A DNA stretch of 64,000 nt from Rhyacichthys aspro (GCA_036850595.1 CM072155.1:10356256-10420255); one strand, 5' to 3'; positions 31,945 to 45,394 are shown, counted from the stretch's first letter. Notes: a model not told the origin generated them from the sequence alone. Translations and numbers: made by a program.

Positions 31945-32725
31945 CAGCAAGAACTGGACTAAACTGGGACTAAACCAACATAAAACCAGGACTAAACACA
32001 GTTGAGTCTCATATTAAACCTGGTCTAAATGCAAAAGAATTAAACCAAGACTAAATTATTACATAAATCACAATAAACTAATGCCAAAACAAGGACTTAA
32101 TTAGGATTAAACCTAGACTAAAATACAGCAAAGTACGAGAGTAAACCAGGACCAAGGGCAACACCCTGATGAGACCAAGACAAAAATCATCAACAAAATC
32201 AGGGCAAAACAGGGGCTAGATCCAGAACTAAACTAAGAACAAAGCAAAGACTAAACCAAGACAGATTCTTCCCCTAAAACTACCAAAGGATCAAGAGCAA
32301 GTAATGAACCAAACTAGGATTATGTCAAGACCGACCCCAGGACCATACATGAAACCTACCAAGGACAAAGACCAATAAAACGAAATCAGGAGTAGACAGG
32401 ACTAAACCCAGGTGAAACATAAGACTAAAGGAGTAAAAAACAAACTAAAGCATGGTTTTAATCAGGTCTAAATAACCCAATTAAATCCAGCTCTAAACCA
32501 GGACTTCTTAAAGACCAATAGAGCATCAATAACTAAACCAGGACTAGACCAAAAACAGGACTAAACTAAAACTAAACGATCACCAAAGGGTACAGACCAA
32601 TAACAGACAAAGATTAAATCCAGGAAAACTGTCTATAAACCTGGACTAAACTGGAAGAAAACCAAACCGAACCAAGACAAAACTTGAATCGAGACAAAAC
32701 CAGGGCCTGAACCTTTTCCGAAGCA
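31945..32725. repeat. ACTAAACCAGG short tandem array, right block
   Basis: About 780 bp of units such as ACTAAACCAGGACTAAACCA, AAACCAAGACTAAA and AACCAGGACT. Period is about 10-11 or 20-22 with heavy decay. It has no coding sense. Confidence 0.75.
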
Positions 32726-33180
32726 GGACTAGACCGTGTTTGTCGTCCGCAGAGGTCACAGAGAGGTCGCTGGTTGTTTGACGGAGGTTATGTAACTCAC
32801 GGAGAAATGCAGTGGTGTTGTTTGAACCACAGCCGCAGAGAGACGCTGTGTTCCCCCGGGCCCCCCCCTGTCTGCCCCCCCTTCCCCCCCTTCACTCGCC
32901 CCTCGTCCCGCCCCCGGCTGCTCCCACCCCCAGTGACACCTCGGCAGCCACCAGCGGGACGCACTCAGCCTGTGATCAGCGCAGCGGGAGAGGACGAGGG
33001 GAGAGGAAAGGGGTTCAGACACTGGAGAGAGAGGCATGGATGTGCTCTATTCAAAACACATATCAACACATTCAAGATGCAACATACAGGAGTTTCAATA
33101 CACGTTTTAAAAAAATTCACCCACAATGCCTTTAATTATACACCTATCTCCCTTTTGAACATTTGAAGAATCTGACCTTT
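32726..33180. other. C-rich patch in intergenic DNA
   Basis: Very C-rich stretches (32858-32960) with chance open frames. No TATA, splice or domain evidence for a gene. Confidence 0.4.
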
Positions 33181-36100
33181 ATCTGCATTTAACCATTGTT
33201 CTTCTTTCTTTACACGGCAGAGGTCTGTAGCTTTCAGCCAATCACAGCTCACAGAAGAAAGTGAAACACAGCCGAACTTTTAAACTTTAAAAAAAGTGTT
33301 TTAAACTCATTCAAATGACATCTGGATTTGACTTTCACTCACCTACTAGCTGTAAAAGAGAAGATGGTAGACTTGGCGATGGCTGTAGTTAAGGTTTTGC
33401 TGGAAATTCTGTATGTTAGCCTGGCATTATAGAATTTATGACCTGGTAATTGGGAATCAGTATTCAATGTACTCCTTGTAAAATGGTTAATATTATTTAC
33501 TGTAAATATGCGCTTGGTTACTTACTAGATTGCTAGTTTGTAAAAAAAGCCGTAAATAATCTGTTGTTTTTAGACCATGAAAATTAAGCTTTAGCTCGGG
33601 ATGAGCCTGGTTTTAGTTTAGACCTTGTTCTGTTTAAATGCAGTCCCTTGTAAAATGGTTAATATTATTTACTGTAAATATGTGTGAATAGTTTTGAAGG
33701 TAGGATGTGTTTTATTTCTCATCCAGGGATTTTTTTTACAACAACATGTCCCTGCAAGGCTACCATAGCTGTTCACATAGACTGAAAAGTGAGTGAGGTG
33801 TAGAATTGCAGCCACCAGATCTCAACAAAAGGGTAAAAACTACTCACCCCACCTTTCATACTGGGTAGTTAATGTAAAAACAGAGCCAAACTTATTCATT
33901 TGAAGTAGTTTTTCTTCTATGTGGTGTGAATGTAGACTTAAATTAATAATGGATGACTCCATTTGTTTTTGCAAGTCCAGAAACAAAGTCCCATTTATGA
34001 GCTTTATGTGAAAAGGATTAACTTAGAGCAGTCCTTTCACGTATTGGACACAAATGGGCATCGATGTTAATTTATGCAAAATGATGATGCTGCCTTTCAA
34101 AATGTCCTTAAAATGGACAAATGCCCAGGCTTTTCTTTTGTCTAAGGCACAGACAGAGACGTCTCGAGTCTGGACCTGGGTGGAGATCATTAGTATGGCA
34201 CGGCGGCGCTCGCACCGACCCTCACTGATGTTTCAGAGCTCTGTCCAACTCTGTTAGCTGCCAAAAACACAGCGCTCTAACAATGACTCTTCAAGGGCAG
34301 TGTCTGGGCACTCACTCCGCTCTTTGTGAAAAAGTGAAAGAGGGCTAGACTTGTTCCTTCATCAAACACACGCTCAGAGACTGGACTACATCATTATAAA
34401 AGTGAAATGTACAATCATTTCTTTACAGCTGCTTTTGGGGTCCAGGGTCCGGACAATCGCAGGGCTAACACATTGAGACATTCACAGTCAATCCTTTACA
34501 GGTATGTCTATGGACAGTGGGAAGAAGTCAGACAAGGAAAGGACTGTAGTTGTAGGAAATGCAGACAGTATAATATATCAGTTAGCTTCGAAGTGAACTT
34601 TTAAAATGTAGATGTGCTGCCAATAACATCAAATAAATAATTTCAAAAACTGTCGATGCAATGTAGACGACAAAATCAATGTTGACATAAGTATGAGCTG
34701 TAAGACAGAAAAACACTGGTTTGTTTGTATTTATTCAAAAAAGTGCAACATTTAGCATTTATTTCTTCAAAGAATATAGCTGTTTACCACAAAGACAAGT
34801 TTCCTTTGAGACATTTCTGTTTGAAGATTCCCTTTCCATTTTTGCCTGAGTAAGGACTCTCTATTCTCTAATTAACATACTGCAGTGTCTATCTCCACCT
34901 TTTAGACACCATATCAGTCATGTATTTCTTTCATTAATACACATGGACCTGTTGTTAAGTACAGCCTGTTTGTCTATTTCCTGCTTTTTGTCCCGTGAAG
35001 CACTTTGAGGCAAATTCTGATATTGGGCTGCGTAAATAAAATTGAATTGAACTGACCGTACCACAGTGTTGTAACTGAATTAAAAGTTGTATGGCATGTT
35101 TACTGCACTTTTGACAGTGTCTGTGTGTGCCTGTGCCTGCCTCTTTTTGCACTGTGCATAAAACTGAGGTAATTAAAGCAAATTTTGGTTTCAGAAATGT
35201 TTGCAGTTTTAAACAACAAAGTAGCCTTTCTAAAACATATAGTCATATAGTAATAAATAGTCATTTTAGGTTGATTTGATGTAAAAAGTCAGACCCATTC
35301 ACTATTGAACCCGACTTCAATACAATCTGACCAATCATAAATGTTTCTCCAAAATGCGGTGCCCTTTATTTAATGCTGTGTTTCTCTGACTGATTAATTT
35401 TGTCATGTTACAGGCTCTTTATTCTGTCTTTGCCCCTTAGTGTGATGTGATGTAAATATCCAACTGTCTGTGTCCATTTGCCTCCCCTCCTGGAAATCTA
35501 ACTCAAATTGAGGCATCCTTTTGTATAAAATAGAAAATCAGACTAGTAAAAAGGTTTTTATTGGTCTATTATTTATCATAAGTTAAACATCCTGTAAGCT
35601 GTTTCAGGGAGTGCTTTGGTTATGGGACATAATAGACTTTCCTGGTGCTTATGCTTCAGAAATGCTGAAAAAAAGACATTTGACCACGTATTTGTTCTGG
35701 GAATGTAAAATATTAGTATTTGATTGAAGCATTGACAAGACAGCCTTTATGCAAACTCTGTCTTGAGGCTTGAACTCATCCTCGAACGTCCATCCCGTGT
35801 GATATCGCTGCCGTCTCGTCGCTGTTCAAGGCCTCAGCGTCTGGCAGCTTCAACTCACAGCGAGAGACGTGACGAGACACGGCTCTGAAAAAGTTATGAG
35901 GAAAAAGACAAATGGGGAGGATATGCCAAAGAGGAGACAAGGAGAGACGGCTAAAAAAAAAAACGGATTTATTCATTCCTAAAACATATTAAAAATGTGA
36001 CACTCAGACAGCCGCGGCGCTGCCAGGTGCCGCTTTATGAGCAGCCTCCCCAACACTTTTTTAGTTGAATGAAATCTGAGCCTTTAAAATGACTTCTGCT

Positions 36101-36307
36101 TATGAATTCTGAATGGAAACGACTACACATAAAAAGACCTATTCATTTAGACTGCCACGTTGACATATTTTAGCCCTCGGTTCATGGAGAGAGGCTTGTG
36201 TCAGTGAAGTCAGATAAGAGCAAATCAGGATCTCAGCATTTTTATCAGAAAAGAAAGTTTGCCCCATTTTCTAATTTGACAAAGTTTTTGAGTTTTGATT
36301 CTTTTGA
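33181..36307. other. intergenic, no gene recognised
   Basis: Contains the short repeat 33805-33860 (reverse of 20200-20265), a duplicated phrase 'cttgtaaaatggttaatattatttactgtaaatatg' at about 33475 and 33648, and otherwise plain AT-rich DNA. Confidence 0.4.
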
Positions 36308-36715
36308 ATTTTTCCTCCTGCTTAATACTAATACATTTCACCAAACTGAAGTTTAGCGCTCACTGTTAACTTTTAGACTTGACTGACCGAAGCATCTGAC
36401 AATTATCTCTGCCTCGTTAAACATTACTTAACTGAACTGTCAACATTTACCCATGCTTCATGTTGCCTTTTTTCTCAGTTTATGTTTTTATTTTTTCTGC
36501 TGTTTCTCTGTAAAAAGACATATTCAGCTCTGAATACACACTTTCTCTGTTTTATCAGGAGCCATTACTTCCTTATTGACATCAGTGTCGACTTTTTTCC
36601 TGAAGCGAGTTGTGATTGGCCAAAGCTCCTGCTCGGGACTGAAAATACTCAACTAATAAAATCCTTAATTATTAAGATTAGACAATGTCTTAAGGTCTTG
36701 TTTTTTCCACAGATG
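36308..36715 (+). repeat. unclassified interspersed repeat family 'R1', copy A
   Basis: Shares ordered phrases with 54890-55380: 'ctaatacatttcaccaaac', 'cctcgttaaacatt', 'actttctctgttttatc', 'gccattacttcctt', 'tgattgg', 'gatgtcttaaggtcttgttttt'. No open frame or recognised ends. Confidence 0.7.
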
Positions 36716-38960
36716 ATTATATATATATATAGTTACAATATGCTGTTAGGTGATTCAACTGTGATTAAAAAAAAAATCACACACTCCCCATTTAAATGAG
36801 TCATAAGTATTAGTTTGAAAAATGAAAAATTTTTTAGAAAACTAGAAATATGATTGTACCAAAATGATAAATTTAGGTGACTAAATTCTCCTTTGTTTTT
36901 ATTGTTTGTTTTGTGTTTTAGTAGGATGAGTTTTTTACAATAGATAATTTGTAACACTTTAAAAAAAATATCTCATTTTATATATGTACCACTTGATAAT
37001 TTCACTTGACAGTACATAAATACCTTTCCCACCAAAGAGTTTCATGTTGTTGATTGTTAAGTGGAGAAAGAAGTGGTCCAAATACACTTAACACTAAAAT
37101 GCCAGCAATAAAATGGCAGCACAAGCTAAATCTAGTAGTATTAGGCTCAAGTGCTGCTGTTAGTTCATATTTGAGATACTTGAACATTTCTAAAGGATCT
37201 CTGATTCATGCTGCATTAAAGTACTCCTGTAAATCTCTATATGTTTAAGAAACCTCTTCTTTTACTTGAGCTAAAGAAACACTAAAAAGCCTCGAGGTTT
37301 AGCTGTTAATGCAGAAAATATATGGACCTACAGGATATGATATATTTCAATAAAGATCTGGAAAATATACTGTTGACGGAAGCCGTTTATATGTTTTGTC
37401 TACTTTTTTTTTTTTTCCAAAAGCAGTGAACAGTGAATTCAAGGGAAACATTTTTACCAATAAACATCTTGATTTGACCTCACTCCTTAAAAGTTTTCTG
37501 GTTCTTGTGTTTATTCATTCATATTCGTTACACTGAGAAGAAAAAGCACTTTCTAGCAGGCCTCTTTAGTTTGTTTTTTCTAACTGCCTCGACCCCGATT
37601 CATGAAACATAGAGAACCCTTTTTGTTTAGACATTCTTTGTGCATCTGCCTCTGTTAAAGTCGGGCCTCAGAGCGGTGCTTTCAGGGGCAGCCATGTAAA
37701 AAAGGTGTTGGGGACTCTCTGCTCAAAGAAACCTGCTGTTGTTATTGCAAACCTGTGTCCCTTGTCAAAAATGCAGAGTGTAAAGCCATGTTGCTCGTCT
37801 GAGGAAAGAGTGTTTGGCTAAAGTGTGCAATTAGGACAATTTTGCACTTTATCTTCTCATAAAACATGCAGTAAACTCATACCAAAGGGTTTTTTGGACC
37901 CGACATGTGAAACACTCCAGCCACACACACATTATATCTTCTCCATTCAGGGCCATTACTGATTTTTGGATTGCGAGCTCCTTCTTGACGATTACGGCGC
38001 ATTTTACAACAGCAGGCCGCGGTTTTAGCAGCGCGTGGAGGGTTTTATGTCTGATAACTCAGCGCTTATTTTTTATAAATGTGTTAAAGCTGAGGCCAGG
38101 ATTTTTGGAAGTTGGAAACAGTCAGGGCTTTGTGTCGATTGTTTAGAAGCATATGGTCATTTTAAACCGTTTTATAAAAGCTTTTCCTCAGATTCATCTA
38201 GAGTAAGACCAAACCACTTCTTCTGTCACTCCTTGAGATAAAAAACTGCAATATCCACAGTGCTCTCAACAAAAATGCAGGTTTTATAGCTGCAGTGTGA
38301 ATAATTTTGTCGTTTACAGTTGAACAAAATGGAACAAATCTTTGTCAATAATATATAATCACAAGAATAACACTTTGCATTTGTAAAGCTCATTAAAACC
38401 CAGTGGAAAGAGTTCCGTTACTTCCTGTTTTTATTGCTATAGGTGCCCAGGAAGGACAAATTAAAAACTGCTGGAGTAAAAGTACACTCATGTTTGCTTG
38501 TGCATGAAGATCTTGGACATAGACTGATTTACCATGACTAATTTTTAAAGTTAAATCACCATCCAAACTATTTCTGTTCAACTGTTCACATGCTCTTTAA
38601 AAGGAGGACTGTGAGAATTGTAATTTGATGCCTTTGATATGTTAGTGGTCACAGCTTTTCACCTCAAAGAGAAATCTTGTCACATTTTGATCTTGTGAGT
38701 TCTTGTACAGTGTCCTTAAGTGCTTTGAAAGGCATTTATAAATAAAATGTATTATTATTATTATTATTGTGGTATGAGATCTTGTCAGACCACTACAACA
38801 TAAACTCCTTTTATTCGATTGAAAAAGTGAAACTGAACCAACTCCCCACTGCAAAATGTTGATAGAAAAAGTCAAACTGAAGTATAGAGCTTACCTTAAA
38901 CTTCTGCTCTTCAGTGTTCGGCCGATGTGATCCCACAATTATCTTTACAATACATATTTT
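36716..38960. other. intergenic, no gene recognised
   Basis: AT-rich, with an (ATT)n microsatellite at about 38750-38768. Confidence 0.4.
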
Positions 38961-38966
38961 TCATCT

Positions 38967-39105
38967 TTTTGGCCTTTATTTGACAGAGACAGTGGACAGA
39001 CAGGAAACAGGGTGAAAGAGAGGGCAATAACACTGGGCAAAGGACCTGAGGTGAAATCAAACCCAGGTCGCCCGAGTGTGTGGTTTATGCTGACTTTTCC
39101 TCACT
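38967..39105 (-). mobile_element. SINE copy, minus orientation
   Basis: On the plus strand it begins TTTTTGGCCTTTATTTGACA and runs through 'gacagtggacagacaggaaacagggtgaaagagagggcaa' to 'gaaatcaaacccaggtcgcc', the reverse complement of the tail, body and B-box region seen at 27379 and 58592. Confidence 0.7.
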
Positions 39106-40610
39106 AACCCTTCCCTGGTTTTTAACATAATAACAAAACAGACGACACACAGCGGCACAGAGTGTTGATTAGAGACACACAGTGAAACGGTGTGATTTGT
39201 TCCCCCTAGGGTTCGTATTTTATTCATCAGGACTTGATGCATCCAAGTATAGGATCATTCGGTTTTGGCACCTTTAAAGATTTCATTTTTCAATTTGAAC
39301 AACACATTAAAAATCAAAACAAAGAAATGACTAAGGCTGTGTGAGTTTCTCTCCAAAATAAAAGTACATACATACGCATATTTATAAAGAAATCAACCAA
39401 ACCATTTTTAAAAAAGCAGTTTTGTTCAATGTCGATTGTTTGGTTTGTCTCACAAAAGCAAGAAGATAAAATGAAACCAAATAAATAAATAAATAAAAAA
39501 TCATAAGAAAGATACACATGAAAACATTAATACGTTAGCGTCTTTGCTTTTTTTCCCCTTATAATTATTAACTTAAGTTTCTCAAGAGCAGATCTGCTGT
39601 AATTTTCTAGCATGCATTAAATTTCTGAAATTGTGAGTCACTTAGCTTCTCTTGTACTATTTCATATTTATTTTTATTTTTGTGTTTGGCGTCCTCTTCT
39701 TTTCCTTCCCCTCTGCTCCTTCCTTTTTGTTAAGTGTTAAGTTAGTCGTGTGTTTGGAGTCTTTTCGGCCGCCTCTGACCACGACTGACCGCTCTCTCTG
39801 TCGTCTTCTGTCGAACCACCGAAAAAGAAAGCGAACAGGGATTGAGAAAAAGACGAGAAGGTTCTATTAAAAGAATAGATATTATTCTACTGTTGTCGGT
39901 CTGACTGCCTCTCCGTGTTAGCAACCTTCAAATGAACAAATACTAAAAGTCTTTTCGCTTGTTACCAACAGCACTTGGTTTAGTTAACTTGTTTTTTTTT
40001 TTTCTTTTTTTTTGCTTCAGTAAAGTCTGTATCTCTTGATTATTAACGTAATAATTTATTTATAAAAGTAATACATATATATAGTACCTTTGTTAGAGAT
40101 TACAGGTTGGGCTAATTCTTACTGAATCCCAAGCTGTAACAATTCACAGTTTTAATGCAAAAAATGAACATATGAGTCAGTAATAAATAAAGTTATATCT
40201 GAGTGGCTTAAGGGGAGCTCGACTGGTCACTCCAGCCCGAATTTGGGCCAAAACCGCCAAATCAAAAGGGCTATGAACTCATGAAACTGATTCGTTTGTC
40301 TCATAAATGGCCGCCCCTTCCCACCCCGAGCCCCCGCCCCGTTCGGTACCTTTTTAAACAACCCCCCAGCGCGAGGAAAAAATACCGACCGACCCTCTTT
40401 TTTTATTCATCGCCACAACCCATTCCCACTCTTAGTCCAGGAACACTTGAAGCAGACTTGTTGAAACTCTCTCAACAATGGAAATGGAAAGGTCATGCAG
40501 CTGAACAAAAAAAACAACAAATGTCTATAAACATGGAAATCCGTCTTCTCCTGGGGCGTCCCGGGCCCACAGGGGTTCCCGTGTCTCCTGGTTGGCGTCG
40601 CGGACTCCTC
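39106..40610 (-). other. cacng2: probable cacng2 3' UTR and downstream flank
   Basis: Downstream of the cacng2 stop on the minus strand. Several TTTATT sequences (AATAAA on minus), for example near 40049 and 39657, could end the transcript, but I cannot choose between them. An (AAAT)n stretch lies at 39478-39497. No other gene seen. Confidence 0.35.
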
Positions 40611-43600
40611 TCATACAGGCGTGGTGCGGCGGTTCGCTGTGTTGCTATGGCTCGAGTCTTTCAGGTCTTTCTGGATGCAGTTGTGGACTTGCAGGAAGTT
40701 GTGGTCCCTCTCCGAGTTGTAAGTGGCGGTGGGCGTGCCGGACGACTTCAGGGTGTCCCGGGGCAGCGTGTACATGGATATCTCCGTGGACGGCAGCGCG
40801 CTAAAGCCCTTGAGGCCCACCGGTGAGGCGTCGCGGGAGTGGGACGGGTCCGTGGAGCGGGAGGAGGAGCGCGAGCGGCGTCTGTAGCGGTAACGGTAGC
40901 TGGGGATTCGAGTGATGGCCGAGCCTTGGAGGTAGTCGGCTGCGCGCGCCCCTATCCGGAGCTGCCGGTGCCGGTCGATGAACATGTGCACGGCCAGGAC
41001 CCCCACCATCTCAGCCATGATGAAGGACAGCGCGCCGAAGTAGAAGGACCAGCCGTAAGAGTAGCTGTTCTTCTTGGAGTCGCTTTTAGAGGGGTCCCCT
41101 GCGTTGGCTGATATGTACACGATGATCCCGATGATGTTGCTCAGGCCTGGGACACGGGGACAGGGGGACAGGGGGACAGGGGTGGGGAAGAGGAAAAGAA
41201 AAGATGTTTAAGTAAAGTGTCTTTCTTTTTCGAATAGAAATGGATAGTTCATACAAATCCAAAAACTATTAGAGAAAGAGTTACAAGCTGAGACAATCGC
41301 ATTAAAACGTGTTGTTGGTTGGCAACACCTCATGGGCAAACAGCAGTGGATTTAACTTTCTACTCTGGCTTCCTGTTACAAAGTGATGCCAGTCTGATTC
41401 AGTGTTGACCTGGTCTTGCCCTGACAGGGTCTTGGTCTTGACTCGGTCTCAATAGCTAAAAGTCTCAGTCTTGTCATGGTCTCGATACACTCTGGTCTCA
41501 GACATGATTTGGTATCGGTCAGCAGACGCTCATATGTGATATGTTATGATACATAAGATCATCAGTGTTGGGACAGTTGCTAAAAACACTTACTACTTAC
41601 TAATATAATAAATGATTAAGAAGGCTTCTAGGCACTGTTTTTGAATGTAGAGGGTGTTTTATCCTTAAAGCAAAGTGGCTCATATTCCTTCAATCAGAGA
41701 GTGGTTTAACCTGATTTGACTGTCGCTGGTCAGTAGAAAATGAGAGACTAGGGCCTGGTATCACTCAGGGCTGTCAGCAGGTGAATGGTTTATCCCTGAG
41801 GTTAAAAAAGTAATTCCTAAATATTACAACTGCATTCAGTAATACTGTAACTAGTTGCTGAAGAACTGACAAACGTAACAAAATGTACAAGCTCCAAAAT
41901 GTGACCTCTTCAGTCCCAAAACAAATTGCTTAACCTATCCAGAAGAAAAAGAGGTCAATGTACAGGCACATAAAGTTTTCTTAGTGTCTGAATGTGTCCT
42001 GGTTTTAGCCACAACCAGGTCTCGACCCAAATCATTTAGTTGTTAATACAAAACAACCCTCACATCGTCTGAACATACGTCCACTAACAGTTCGACTGGT
42101 TGGTTTAGTCATGCTTCAGTGAGAGACATTTTGACGTTTGGTGAAAGTGGGTAGATGGATCACTCCGAATCTGTGTCAGGGACAACGTATTTTTAGAGAC
42201 GAATCCCAGCGGGTCACTTTTAGCCTCGTAACGGGACCAAGAGACGAGAAAGAAGACAAAAGAAAGAAGGACTAAAAGACCCAGAGAAGTAGAAATGACA
42301 CAGACGGCTGCTTCTGCGGATGTTGTGCCTAATGTTACTGGACTATGATGATGATTTATTCAGTTTAAACACATGGGTTATTATATATAAAAGACTTAGT
42401 AGGTCATTGGATTGAAGACTGCATCTGGCTTTTAAAGCAACAGCTGTGAAACCATTAGCTTTGTTCATTTACACTTCAAATAATACAGTTATTATATTGT
42501 AAGACAGCTTTATTGTATTTATGTAGGTTCAATCCAACTGTGTTTCAAGCTGTTTGTAACTCGCATATTTCTTTAATAGCTTAATCATTTCTGCACTCGA
42601 TTGTATGTGGTGATTAGTTTACATCTTATTTGAATAAAGCTGTCTGAAAGCAGGCATTTGAACATAGATTTCTGAGCTTACAAAAGGTTTCAACATTCAA
42701 AAGAGACTAAATATTTTACACATCTTTATCTCTCAATTTATGGAGTGAGTGTTTTTGTTTCGTTTGGATCCTAAACATCATGAAAGCCTATAAAACTATC
42801 TTAAATATAAGGCTTAGTAGAGTCTGTATGTTTTAAAATGGGACTTGGTAAAAGAAGGCTGCACTTATTGTTCATATTCATACGCACAGCTTTGTAATTC
42901 ATCAGTGTTTTGTAGTTTGTGGCACTTTAGTTCACAGAGTTGCTTGAAAGAAATTGTTATTTTACTGTTTTTAAGTTTTTAGCATGAATAATACAATTTA
43001 AACTGACAGATTTGTCCCAACACTATGTTTTTACACTGACAGAGCTACGCAAATGACTCTGCATTTGTTGCACACATAACATTACAACACGTGATGTCCT
43101 GTTTATTTACTGACAGTGTGACAACTGCGCTTCATGCTGCTGCTGTGATCGCTGATAATTTTCATAGCAACTGCACTTTATGGGACTACTACTCTGAATA
43201 ATGCTCTAATGTCAATGTTTTTCTCCTGTTGACTTTACAGATGTTTTATCAGTGACTTGTTTTAAAGGAGACTGTTTTTTTTTTATTTCAAGTTTGCTCA
43301 TTTTCATAGTAAAATGTCTAAAAGAAGCAAAAGCGGGAATAGAAACCCACCCTGTAATGAGTAAAGTACTTGTTTGGCAATATCAGAAGAGGTCAAATAA
43401 GTAACAAATAGTGGTATCATTATATGGACAACACATAACTTCTACTTTTCCTTGTTCATACTTTGTACAAATGAAGCTGAGGCTACTTTCAGATGCACAG
43501 AACAAATGCAAACACATAGTAATTACTGTATATGGTCTGATTCTTGTGTGGACTCACCTGCAGACACAAAAAAGATCCCTGCGCTGAGAATAATGTTGTG

Positions 43601-43698
43601 GCGTGACTTGTAGAACTCACTGGCAGCTATACACAGGCCTCCCATGAAGAGCAGGATGACACTGAGAATGGGGAAGATACTGGACGCTCGAACGGCAC
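40611..43698 (-). CDS. cacng2: CACNG2 / stargazin (TARP gamma-2), last two coding exons
   Basis: Four-helix claudin-like auxiliary protein that carries AMPA receptors to the synapse and modulates their gating. On the minus strand, exon 3 is 43558-43698 (141 nt, SSIFPILSVILLFMGGLCIA for the second and start of the third membrane region) and the last exon is 40611-41146 (536 nt, stop TGA). Phases match across the acceptors CCGTCCAG and TGTCCCAG. The last exon holds GLSNIIGIIVYISANAGDPS, the fourth membrane segment, the Arg/Ser-rich RRSRSSSRST tail with kinase sites, and the C-terminal PDZ ligand RRTTPV that binds PSD-95. About 225 aa are present against about 323 in mammals; exons 1-2 (about 98 aa) are missing and must lie past 43698. 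Closest to CACNG2 rather than gamma-3, -4 or -8 by the tail. The a or b fish copy is not resolved. Confidence 0.93.
41147..43557 (-). other. cacng2 intron 3
   Basis: 2.4 kb, AT-rich. The only marked structure is the C-rich (TGTCCCC)n tract next to the acceptor (41156-41188). A 'ggtcttgg...ctcggtctc' stretch at 41410-41520 is weakly repetitive. Confidence 0.55.
41156..41188 (+). repeat. G-run repeat (GGGGACA)n beside the cacng2 last-exon acceptor
   Basis: Five runs of four or five G separated by ACA or T on the plus strand, so a possible G-quadruplex in the template strand. On the transcribed RNA it is the pyrimidine-rich tract that precedes the 3' splice site. Confidence 0.7.
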
Positions 43699-45394
43699 CT
43701 GGACGGGACAAGGGCCACGGAGGAAGAAAAAGGAAAGAAAATGATCAAATTAGTTACCAGTTGTTTATTTATTGACCGTCGAAGCATGATTTCATTGTAT
43801 TATCAATCGAAAAAGTGTGAAGTGAAAGAGAGGACTGTCCAATTTGAAACAGTTGCATTTTGAACCATTGGTGAGGACTAGAAGAGTAAAAGTAAAGTCC
43901 TCCTCGTGTATTTAAACCCATATAAGGGACAAATACTCGGGACAAATAAATACTGGTGGCACTTGGTGTGAAATGTTTGAGTATCACTGCTTTATTGTAT
44001 TGTCTTCCTCCCCAAAAATTCACATCGAAAACCAGTTTCAGCAGCTGCTTCTTCTTCTTCTTCTTCTTCCTTTTCTTCTTCTTCTCTGGAGTGAGCACAT
44101 CCTAATCAACACCCCATCAGGCCTGTGAAAGACTCCATCAACACTATCTACACACAGCGGCTCCCACTGCGAACCTGTGTTACCCAGCGTTATGTAATCA
44201 CACGGCTTGACTCCGGCGCTGCACACCCCACCCCCACAGCCTCCTCTAACACGTCTCATCCACCGAGTGCACAGCGAAGCGGCCGGCTTTGTGCAGAGTC
44301 ATGTAAACGGCAGGAACGCTACAGCACAAGAAGAAGAAGAAGAAGCTATTTTTGTTTAGTTATATTTTCTTTCTTTTTTTGACATTTAGCTTTTTATTAG
44401 ATGGGGACAAAAGAGCAGAACAGGAAACAAGGAGAGACAGGAGACAGGAGAGAGGGCAAATGTATAGAGCAAACAGACTGAAGCTGCATTTGACTTGAAA
44501 AATGAAGAGTAAAGAGCAGACTTCCCTTGTTTTCAATATTGCAATTTGGAAAGATTTACAAGGTCATCTGAAGCAGAACAATGCACTTTTGACACTCACT
44601 AGTCCCTAAACCATCAATACATACATAGTGCTGCATGATTTAGAGGACTAAACAGTATTGGTCAACTGTTTTAGACACTACACGCCTATTTTCTGTCACT
44701 GAAAGTCATGTGACTCCAGTGTACATTTAAAAAAGTCATCTTAATATGAATAGGCTACATCTTGCTCTGTTAATGACCAAAACTGATTGGATTACTGTAT
44801 CTCTTTTATGCCTATTATCTCTGTCTGTATAAGCTTACTTTTATTAATTCGATTTATTAATAACATTTACCACAATCAAACTCTAGTGACTCTAACTCGT
44901 TTCATTCAAACCTATTGCGTCTAGTGACCTTCGCAGCTCACTACTTTTACTGATGCATTGTGGGAAACTTCACTAGACATTCGGACACCACTGCAAAATG
45001 GCGTAATCACTACATGGTGCACTGGAAGATAACAATGACTGTCATGGCCGAAGACTGCAGCCTGGTTTAAGAGAAAGTAAAAGGGCTGGAATAAAAACAG
45101 TGTGTCCCTTGAGATCAATTGTTCGCCCTACCACTATAAATACAGTATACATTATGTTTTTGAGCACAAACCACATATACAGTGGTATAGGATGGGCAGC
45201 ATAGCTTTTTATAAGGCCATAACTTCCTATATTAATTGCCGGAGTGAATTGTAGCAAATATTGTGATTAATGCTGATAGTTTTCAGCATATTATACTCAG
45301 TGCAACATATTTTAGTGTATTTTAATGTGTTATAAATCACAAACCTAAGAAAAAAAAAAATACTTGAACCATATTTTAATATTACAGTCTAGAT
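43699..45394 (-). other. cacng2 upstream intron, proximal part, with CTT/AAG repeats
   Basis: Holds (CTT)n at 44048-44091 and (AAG)n at 44329-44346 facing each other as an inverted pair, and a SINE fragment at 44387-44462. No exon seen. Confidence 0.5.
44387..44462 (-). mobile_element. SINE fragment, minus orientation
   Basis: 'agctttttattag...aggaaacaaggagagacaggagacaggagagagggcaaa' resembles the body of the minus-strand SINE at 38967; the tRNA-related end is absent. Confidence 0.4.

Noticed and set aside
32756..33166. Pro- and Gly-rich open frames in the C-rich patch
   Set aside because: Composition-driven; three overlapping frames with no recognised protein.
40839..41111. Plus-strand frame over the cacng2 last exon
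   Set aside because: Shadow of the clear stargazin coding exon on the other strand.
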